64,000 bases of DNA from Alphaproteobacteria bacterium (GTDB taxonomy: Bacteria > Pseudomonadota > Alphaproteobacteria > RF32 > CAG-239). How positions within the stretch are numbered: the stretch's first letter is position 1; the number at the start of each line of letters is the position of its first letter. The stretch is from the NCBI GenBank assembly GCA_017480745.1, contig JAFUSA010000009.1, positions 1 to 64,000 of the forward strand. Direction: 5' to 3'. The notes below the pieces were generated by a model. It was given only the letters and a program-made list of their open reading frames with translations, did not search any database and was not told where the DNA came from. This document shows, piece after piece, positions 58,082 to 64,000 of this stretch. The translations under genes and the position numbers were made by a program.

Positions 58082-58702
58082 CTAAGCATTCTGTTTAGCA
58101 TCTTTCATTACTTTTTGATAGAAAGCATAGCTTGTTTTACCTTTTTGTTGAGAAAGATTCTGACTGTTCATTTGTTCATCATACTTTTTTGAAATGTTAC
58201 ACTTCAGATCGAAGTCTTTTTTATCTTTAAGATTTCTTTTTACTCCATTTATTCCCCAGTTGTCAAATTTATCTCTTTCTGCATAATCTAATACAGTTGC
58301 ACCATCATTATCTTTAAGAAGCAAATTTGCTCCATTTTCCATAAGGTAATTAGTTATATCATGATAATTCATGCCGTCCTTAAAACTAAACTTAGTATGA
58401 ACAGCATTTTCTGCGGCAATCATAACAGGTGTTTGCCCTTTATAATTTGTTGCGTTAATATCAGCGCCATCTTTGATAGCCAATTTAATTTTTTCTAAGT
58501 CGCCATCTTCTAATGCTTTAAAAAGAGATTCATTTAATTTCTTCTGTTTAATTTGATTAGAAGAAACAACTTCTGTTTTATCTTTCGTATCATCAAATTT
58601 TTCCGCAACAGCAGTCGATACCTTTGGTGCGGCCAAACCAAGCAGAACACCGCCTGCCAATAAGGCTATTCTGTCTTTAAGCATTTTATTCTTAATATCC
58701 AT
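58082..58702 (-). CDS. Ankyrin-repeat protein under a type B leader
   Basis: 206 residues. N-terminal signal-like or anchor segment (LLAGGVLLGLAAPKVSTAVA) and about three ankyrin repeats: 'ALEDGDLEKIKLAIKDGADINATNYKGQTPVMIAAENAVH', 'NYLMENGANLLLKDNDGATVLDYAERD'. C-terminal tail basic and Gln/Ser-rich. Not related in sequence to the pilins, but it shares the type B leader with pilin P7, including start sequence and terminal hairpin. Probably an exported or membrane-tethered protein-binding factor. Confidence 0.75.
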   Translation of the reverse strand: MDIKNKMLKDRIALLAGGVLLGLAAPKVSTAVAEKFDDTKDKTEVVSSNQIKQKKLNESLFKALEDGDLEKIKLAIKDGADINATNYKGQTPVMIAAENAVHTKFSFKDGMNYHDITNYLMENGANLLLKDNDGATVLDYAERDKFDNWGINGVKRNLKDKKDFDLKCNISKKYDEQMNSQNLSQQKGKTSYAFYQKVMKDAKQNA

Positions 58703-58740
58703 AACACTACTCTTTCAGTGAAAAATATAAAACCAATCAA

Positions 58741-58903
58741 CCACCTAAACGAGGTGGCTGGAAGTTGAAGACTATCAAATAGAAATAGTGTTGTGTATTT
58801 ATGTTTAGCTTATTCCACAACCTTCCAACCAAAGTGGGAAGTGTTTTGACGTCTTTACTGACGCTATTTGAGGGTCTTCACACCCAGATAAGTTACCTCA
58901 TCT
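58741..58903 (-). ncRNA. Structured 5' leader, type B, copy B2
   Basis: Starts AGAUGAGGUAACUU (58903 downward), ends with CCACCUC-like hairpin CCACCU/AGGUGG (58741-58757). Shares with B1 the stems CGUC/GACG, GGUUGGAAG with CUUCCAGCC, and a 5' hairpin GGGU/ACCC whose loop (UGAAG) pairs with CUUCA near the 3' end. In B1 the same two segments are CUCAUA and UAUGAG, a compensated change. Confidence 0.75.
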
Positions 58904-58938
58904 GATATTAGAATATCACAAGAAAACACAGAAGTCAA
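58904..58938 (-). promoter_or_regulatory. Promoter of leader B2
   Basis: -35 TTGACT (58933-58938), 17-nt spacer, -10 TATTCT (58910-58915), 6 nt to AGATGAGG. Confidence 0.7.
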
Positions 58939-59011
58939 ACATTTTTTGCAAAAGATGATTGATTTTTAATAAAAGATATGTTTTATTGGTGCTAAATTTA
59001 GTGAGGTTAAG

Positions 59012-60859
59012 ATGAATAAATCGTTTGATGTGATTGTGGTTGGTGGTGGGCATGCTGGTTGTGAGGCATGTGCGGCGGCTGCGCGAATGGGGGCAAATAC
59101 TGCTTTAATTACCCATAAAATTACCACTATCGGTGAAATGTCTTGCAATCCTGCCATCGGTGGTTTGGGTAAAGGGCATTTAGTGCGAGAAATTGATGCA
59201 CTTGATGGTTTGATGGCGCGTGTTATTGACAAAGCTGGTATTCAATTCAGGATGTTAAATCTTTCCAAAGGTCCGGCGGTTCGTGGACCACGTGCACAAG
59301 CTGATAGAGATTTATATAAAAAATATATGCTAAAAGCCTTACGTGAAACGGAAAATCTTAGTTTGGTGGAAGGGGCGGTTGAAGAGCTTTTATTTAATGG
59401 CGATAAAATATGTGGTGTGCGTTTAGCCAACGGCGAAGAATATAAAGCACAAGCCGTTGTATTAACTACCGGAACATTTTTAAATGGCGTTATGTTTACC
59501 GGTCATCAAACTACGGTTGGTGGCCGTGTTGGGGATATTGCTTGTGTCGGTATAACACCGTATTTAAAAGAAAAAGGGTTGAAAATTGGCCGTCTTAAAA
59601 CCGGAACACCGGCGCGTTTGAATGGTAAAACTATTCGCTGGAATGTGTTGGAACATCAATCCGGTGATGATAATCCGCAAGCATTTTCTTTTTTAAGCGA
59701 AAAAATCACCAATAAACAAATAGATTGCGGTATAACTTACACCAATGAGGCAACTCATAAAGTAATTCGCGATAACTTTGATAAATGTGCGCTTTTTTCC
59801 GGTTTGATTACCGGTCGTGGACCGCGCTATTGCCCGAGTATTGAAGATAAATTGGTGCGTTTTGCCGATCGCACTTCACATCAAATATTTTTAGAGCCTG
59901 AGGGTTATAACACTAATGTTGTATATCCAAACGGAATTTCCACTTCGCTGCCAGCCGATGTGCAAAACATTTTTATCCATACCATGAAAGGTTTGGAAAA
60001 TGTTGAAATTTTGCGCTATGCTTACGCTATTGAGTATGATTATGTTGATCCGCGTGAGTTAGATCATTGTTTGCAGGTTAAAAAAATACCGGCACTGTTT
60101 TTGGCCGGACAAATTAACGGCACAACCGGTTATGAGGAAGCAGCTGCACAAGGCTTAATTGCCGGTGTGAACGCCGCTCTTGTTGCACAGAATGGCGGAA
60201 AAGAATTTTATGTTGATCGCAGTCAAGGCTATATTGGAGTTATGATTGACGATTTGATTACCAAAGGAGTTGATGAGCCGTATAGAATGTTTACTTCGCG
60301 CTCGGAATATCGTTTAGTTTTACGTGCCGATAACGCTGATGCGCGTTTGACTGAATTGGGTCATGAAATAGGTTGTGTGAGTGAAGCTCGATACGGTGTA
60401 TTTAAACGCAAAATGGAACAAATCCGCCGCTTTGATGATTATTGCCAAGCACAAATTGTGCCATATAGTGAAATTGAAAAAGCAGGGCTTGCTATTCGTC
60501 AACACGGTAAAAAAAGCTTAAAAGATGTTATGGGATACCCTAATGTTTCACGTGAAACAATATCTGTTTTAGGATATAATATCCAGGATATAGACGATAA
60601 AATTTATGAACAGGTGGAAATTGATGCCAAGTATGCCGGCTACTTGAAACGCGAATGTGAAGATATAGCCATATTTAAGCGTGATGAAAATCTGAAAATT
60701 CGCGAAGATGTTGATTACAGCAAAATCGGCGGACTTTCTACCGAAATGGTGCAGCGTTTTACGGCGGTTAGACCTAAAACTATCGGTGAGGCCTCGCGAA
60801 TAACCGGTGTGACACCTGCTGCCATAACAGCAATTTTAGGATATATAAAAAATGCCTGA
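59012..60859 (+). CDS. mnmG: tRNA uridine-5-carboxymethylaminomethyl modification enzyme MnmG
   Basis: 615 residues. FAD loop [43 protein letters not shown], the [10 protein letters not shown] box and [21 protein letters not shown]. Partner of MnmE. It contains parS site 2 in the C-terminal region. It is followed by the PHP gene with an 8-nt overlap. Confidence 0.95.
   Translation: MNKSFDVIVVGGGHAGCEACAAAARMGANTALITHKITTIGEMSCNPAIGGLGKGHLVREIDALDGLMARVIDKAGIQFRMLNLSKGPAVRGPRAQADRDLYKKYMLKALRETENLSLVEGAVEELLFNGDKICGVRLANGEEYKAQAVVLTTGTFLNGVMFTGHQTTVGGRVGDIACVGITPYLKEKGLKIGRLKTGTPARLNGKTIRWNVLEHQSGDDNPQAFSFLSEKITNKQIDCGITYTNEATHKVIRDNFDKCALFSGLITGRGPRYCPSIEDKLVRFADRTSHQIFLEPEGYNTNVVYPNGISTSLPADVQNIFIHTMKGLENVEILRYAYAIEYDYVDPRELDHCLQVKKIPALFLAGQINGTTGYEEAAAQGLIAGVNAALVAQNGGKEFYVDRSQGYIGVMIDDLITKGVDEPYRMFTSRSEYRLVLRADNADARLTELGHEIGCVSEARYGVFKRKMEQIRRFDDYCQAQIVPYSEIEKAGLAIRQHGKKSLKDVMGYPNVSRETISVLGYNIQDIDDKIYEQVEIDAKYAGYLKRECEDIAIFKRDENLKIREDVDYSKIGGLSTEMVQRFTAVRPKTIGEASRITGVTPAAITAILGYIKNA
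60544..60559. other. parS site 2, inside mnmG
   Basis: Perfect TGTTTCACGTGAAACA, encoding part of VSRET ([10 protein letters not shown]) in the mnmG frame. Confidence 0.9.
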
Positions 60860-61697
60860 TATACAAAATTTTACGTATCACTGCCACACAAATTTTTCCG
60901 ATGGCCGCAATTCTATTGGGGAAATGCTTTTGTGTGCCAAAGATTTAGGTTTTAGCGAAATCGGTGTTAGTGATCATTTGATGGTTCATAAAAATATGCA
61001 GCAGAGTAAGTCGGCTGAATTTTGGCGTCAACAACAACATGCTTGGATTTTTTATGATGATTTTCAAAAAATATTGCCGATGTATCAGCGGCATTGTGAA
61101 AATTTGCGCCGTAAAGCCAAAGAGTTAAACATAAAACTTTATGTTGGTTTTGAGGTTGATTTTTTTACCTATGATGGCTGGTTGGAAGAGTTTAAGGAAT
61201 TTATTACTCAGCTTGACTACGATTATTTAATAAGCGGAAATCATATGTTTTTTGATGAAAGCGGCGAAGATTTATTTGATATTAACTATTTCAGATATAT
61301 GAATCCTGACGCAGAGATGGCAAAAGATTATTTGCATAGGCACTTTCAAACTATTGAAAAAGCTGTTCAGAGCGGTGTATTTAAATTTTTGGCGCATTTG
61401 GATTATGCGCGTAAATTGGGTGAGGCTGTTTGCTCGGCAGATTCATTTAAAGGTGAAAAAACAGCCATTCTTGAAGCGTTGCAAAATCAAAACGTCGGTA
61501 TGGAAATCAGCACTAAGGGACTGCGTAAAATAGGTGATTTTTATCCATGCGGATGGATTTTGGACGAGGCGGCAAAAAGAAATATTAAAATGGTCATCAG
61601 TGATGATGCGCACAAAATTGAAGAATTGGGTATGGATTTTGCAAAAGCTGAATCCGCGCTGTTGGCGCATAATATAAAAAATCGTATGAAATTTTAA
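60852..61697 (+). CDS. PHP-domain phosphoesterase (histidinol-phosphatase-like)
   Basis: 281 residues. Metal-binding PHP motifs: [39 protein letters not shown] and a late [10 protein letters not shown]. Related enzymes hydrolyse histidinol phosphate or small phosphoesters; no his genes are nearby, so a general phosphoesterase is as likely. It overlaps the mnmG end by 8 nt. Confidence 0.75.
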   Translation: MPDIQNFTYHCHTNFSDGRNSIGEMLLCAKDLGFSEIGVSDHLMVHKNMQQSKSAEFWRQQQHAWIFYDDFQKILPMYQRHCENLRRKAKELNIKLYVGFEVDFFTYDGWLEEFKEFITQLDYDYLISGNHMFFDESGEDLFDINYFRYMNPDAEMAKDYLHRHFQTIEKAVQSGVFKFLAHLDYARKLGEAVCSADSFKGEKTAILEALQNQNVGMEISTKGLRKIGDFYPCGWILDEAAKRNIKMVISDDAHKIEELGMDFAKAESALLAHNIKNRMKF

Positions 61698-61705
61698 AAT
61701 ACTTC

Positions 61706-61739
61706 TTTACATTTGCAAATATTATGATATCATAATGTT
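61706..61739 (+). promoter_or_regulatory. Promoter of leader A8
   Basis: -35 TTTACA (61706-61711), 16-nt spacer, -10 TATCAT (61728-61733), 6 nt to AGAAC at 61740. Confidence 0.75.
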
Positions 61740-61924
61740 AGAACTTCGGTTCGGGGCCTTAAACAGCTCTTACCTTAGTCGGTGCTTTTGCATCGTTGTT
61801 GAATATGATAAATATCTCCGATTTGGTCGGGGAGCTCGTAGTGGATGTTCAGAGCTGTTAGCTTAAAGATTATGAGGATCGTTCTAAGGTATGATTGTTT
61901 AACTCCCCTGCCGCCGTTTGGCGG
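61740..61924 (+). ncRNA. Structured 5' leader, type A, copy A8
   Basis: Upstream of pilin P9. Pairs: CGGUGC/GCAUCG, CUCGUA/UAUGAG with inner AGC/GCU, and long-range UACCUUAG (61771-61778) with CUAAGGUA (61884-61891), 8 bp perfect. The final hairpin CCGCC-guuu-GGCGG is followed by UUUUUU (61925-61930), a canonical terminator about 35 nt before the ATG. Confidence 0.85.
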
Positions 61925-61964
61925 TTTTTTAATTTGTGTATATTTAATTTGAGGAGATAAAATT

Positions 61965-62693
61965 ATGATAAACTTAAAGAATCAAAACGGGCGCTCAATG
62001 ATAGAGATGCTTGGCGTGTTAGCCATTATTGGTGTTTTGTCGGTTGGCGGAATCGCCGGATATTCAAAAGCTATGATGAAATACAGAGTTAATAAAACCA
62101 TTGAACAAATAACACTAATAGCCGGAAATATACGAGCATTCTTCGGACCGCAGAAGAATTATGTTGGGGTGTTGTGTGGTTTTACTTGCGGTACCGCTTG
62201 CTATGGGAGTGATGGCGGTGTTGGTAGCAACGGCTCTCCTACCTATGCTGAAAATGGCTGTCCGATAATTAAAAAAGCCAAGATATTACCCGATGAAATG
62301 CTTACTGTTAATGTGGATGGTAAAATTACCGCTATTAGCAATCCCTTTGGTATTTCTGTTCGGTTAGATTCATCGAATAAAGCACAAAGCAGTGGTAGTG
62401 ATAATCAAGCGTTTAGTATTACGTACTATATAAATAACGAAGAAGCTTGTATAGAATTGGTCACACATGATTGGACAGCAGCTAATGCAAGAATCATAAT
62501 GTTTGGAAATGTTGCAGGCCCAGGAGATTCTAGTAAAAAATATTTTACGCTACCAATGGATATTGATACAGCTGTTGAAAGATGTTCAACACTTTTTGCA
62601 AGGAGTAAACGATATGGAGGTAATTCTATAAGTCTTAATTTCTATTTCGACATTGACGGCAATTCTACCTATTGGCAAAATCAATTAAACTAA
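61965..62693 (+). CDS. Type IVb pilin-like protein P9
   Basis: 242 residues, the longest short-leader copy. Leader of 8 residues ends NG, then RSMIEMLGVLAIIG and KYRVNKTIEQITLIAGNIRAFF. A cysteine-rich insertion (LCGFTCGTACYGSDGGVGSNG) follows the helix, then DEML, 'EEACIELVTHDW', 'LPMDIDTAVERC' and FYFDIDGNSTYW. Groups with P6-P8. The extra Cys cluster may form a second disulfide loop. It lies between the PHP and rsmG genes in the mnmE-parA block. Confidence 0.85.
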   Translation: MINLKNQNGRSMIEMLGVLAIIGVLSVGGIAGYSKAMMKYRVNKTIEQITLIAGNIRAFFGPQKNYVGVLCGFTCGTACYGSDGGVGSNGSPTYAENGCPIIKKAKILPDEMLTVNVDGKITAISNPFGISVRLDSSNKAQSSGSDNQAFSITYYINNEEACIELVTHDWTAANARIIMFGNVAGPGDSSKKYFTLPMDIDTAVERCSTLFARSKRYGGNSISLNFYFDIDGNSTYWQNQLN

Positions 62694-62767
62694 AATCTGG
62701 TTAATAACCTTTTAAATATGTTGCAAGAAAATCAATTATCCGTCATACTCCAAAAGCAGAGGGTGTG

Positions 62768-63394
62768 ATGGATATTGATTTAGAGTTACAAAAATACTAT
62801 GTTTCACGTGAAACAATTAATAATTTTTCCGCTTTTATCAATATATTAGAGGAGTGGAACAGCAAAATCAATTTAGTGAGTAAAAACTCGCTGGCTGAGG
62901 TTTGGTCGCGCCATGTTTTGGACTCTTTGCAGCTCATCAATTATATTCCGTCAACCGCCGTTAATATTGTCGATATAGGCAGCGGAGGCGGATTTCCGGC
63001 AATCATTCTGGCAATTGCCTTAAAGGAAAAAAATCCGGCGGCTAAAATTACTATGGTGGAAAGTATTACTAAAAAAACGCTGTATTTAAACGATGTATGC
63101 ACGCGTCTGCAACTTGATAATGTACAGGTTATCAATGATCGGGTGGAAAATTTGCATCTGCATAATGTTGATATTATCACCGCACGCGCGGTTGCTGCGC
63201 TTGATGTATTGTGCGGGTATGCTCATAAAATCGGCGGTAAAAATACGGAACTTCTGCTTTTAAAAGGAAAATCTTTTGCCGAAGAACAAAGAGAAGCAAT
63301 GCAAAACTGGAACTTTGAATGTCAAACATTTGCTAACCATTACAGCGAAGATGGTGTTGTTGTTAAAATCAATAATTTGAGGAAGCGTAAATGA
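62768..63394 (+). CDS. rsmG: 16S rRNA (guanine-N7) methyltransferase RsmG
   Basis: About 208 residues. SAM motif IVDIGSGGGFPAIILA and the ARAVAALDVL region of GidB. It methylates G527 of 16S rRNA. The ATG at 62768 has GAGGG ahead; a GTG one codon upstream is an alternative. The sequence VSRETIN near the start contains parS site 3. Its stop overlaps the parA start (ATGA). Confidence 0.9.
   Translation: MDIDLELQKYYVSRETINNFSAFINILEEWNSKINLVSKNSLAEVWSRHVLDSLQLINYIPSTAVNIVDIGSGGGFPAIILAIALKEKNPAAKITMVESITKKTLYLNDVCTRLQLDNVQVINDRVENLHLHNVDIITARAVAALDVLCGYAHKIGGKNTELLLLKGKSFAEEQREAMQNWNFECQTFANHYSEDGVVVKINNLRKRK
62800..62815. other. parS site 3, inside rsmG
   Basis: Perfect TGTTTCACGTGAAACA, encoding part of VSRET in the rsmG frame (YYVSRETINN). 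Confidence 0.9.
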
Positions 63395-64000
63395 AAATAA
63401 TTTCCATTGCCAACCGCAAAGGCGGTGTTGGAAAAACTACAACAGCGATTAACATGGCAACCGCCCTTTCAGCGGCAAATAAGAAGGTGTTGGTTATTGA
63501 CTTTGATCCGCAGGGAAATGCTACGACATCTTTGGGAGTGGCAAAACAAAAAGGTCGCCCGTCATCATATGAATTGATAATCGGTAAGTGTTCTGTAAAT
63601 GAGACTATTGTGCATACGGAGCTTCCTCGTTTTGATTTAATTCCGTCTTCGCCAGACTTGGCAGCGGCAGAAATTGAGTTGGTTGAGGTGGAACATCGTG
63701 AGTATATGCTTAAAAACGCTTTTTCCTCTCTTTCTTCGGTTTATGACTATATAATTATTGATTGTCCGCCGTCGCTCAATTTAATAACCATTAATTCGCT
63801 TGTAGCCTCAAATTCGGTAATTGTTCCGTTGCAATGCGAATTTTTAGCGTTGGAAGGGCTTGCGGATTTAATGAAAAATATCAATGCAATTAAACGCAAT
63901 TTTAATGCCGGATTATCTTTGCACGGTATATTACTGACAATGTTTAGCAAGCAGAATAATTTAAGCAAGATGATAGAAGAAGATGTGCGAAAATACTTTG
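63391..64000 (+). CDS. parA: Chromosome-partitioning ATPase ParA (5' part, runs off the window)
   Basis: At least 203 residues to the window edge. MKIISIANRKGGVGKTTTAINMA is the deviant Walker A of ParA/Soj; VLVIDFDPQGNATTSLG and DYIIIDCPPSLNLI follow. ATGA overlap with rsmG. It acts with ParB on the nearby parS sites; parB should lie next, outside the window. Confidence 0.95.
   Translation, partial: MKIISIANRKGGVGKTTTAINMATALSAANKKVLVIDFDPQGNATTSLGVAKQKGRPSSYELIIGKCSVNETIVHTELPRFDLIPSSPDLAAAEIELVEVEHREYMLKNAFSSLSSVYDYIIIDCPPSLNLITINSLVASNSVIVPLQCEFLALEGLADLMKNINAIKRNFNAGLSLHGILLTMFSKQNNLSKMIEEDVRKYF

Noticed and set aside
4410-61924. Type A repeats as integron attC sites or transposon ends
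   Set aside because: They stand on one side of each gene only, contain a promoter, and their variation is compensatory base pairing; no integrase, transposase or target duplication was found.

Overview
The window looks like the replication-origin region of an AT-rich alphaproteobacterial chromosome. Evidence is the gene order coaE-dnaQ divergent from rho across a DnaA-box-rich gap, followed further on by mnmE, mnmG, rsmG and parA, and the lptF-lptD-surA-rsmA block. Low G+C, the dispersed pilin paralogues and the compact genome suggest an uncultured host- or gut-associated alphaproteobacterium (RF32-like); that placement is inference, with no 16S gene here to test it.

Layout. 0.2-4.4 kb: an LPS-type glycosyltransferase, two type IVb pilin-like genes and a TPR-methyltransferase. 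4.8-8.5 kb: a retropepsin-like protease / 7TM-transglutaminase / ATP-grasp operon and a cyclophilin. 9.6-12.1 kb: galE, a TerC-like protein and a SixA-like phosphatase. 13.1-18.0 kb: uvrA, a phosphatase-QueH fusion and an LD-carboxypeptidase in one overlapping operon. 18.2-24.6 kb: exported proteins and lipoproteins. 24.7-31.8 kb: H+-pyrophosphatase, ankyrin protein, M48 protease and RNase E. 32.8-37.0 kb: ampG-dnaQ-coaE, the putative oriC, and rho. 39.1-44.6 kb: LPS transport, outer-membrane protein chaperone and rRNA methylation. 45.5-53.9 kb: rpoC and rpoB. 54.5-64.0 kb: a putative metalloprotease, mnmE, mnmG, a PHP phosphatase, rsmG and the start of parA, with three perfect parS sites inside coding genes.

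The most unusual content is a dispersed cassette family. Nine intact type IVb pilin-like genes and one C-terminal remnant are scattered singly between housekeeping genes on both strands. Seven of them, plus one lipoprotein gene, carry the same long 5' leader (here type A, about 185 nt, eight copies). Each type A leader starts at a fixed distance from its own promoter, begins with a UUCG hairpin, and shows compensatory base changes in several helices, including a long-range 7-9 bp helix that is rewritten in every copy yet stays complementary. A second, unrelated leader (type B, two copies) precedes another pilin and an ankyrin-repeat gene and follows a similar logic. I read these as two undescribed cis-regulatory RNA classes controlling a surface or secreted-protein regulon. 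No ligand or mechanism can be read from sequence alone, and I do not recognise either as a named RNA family.
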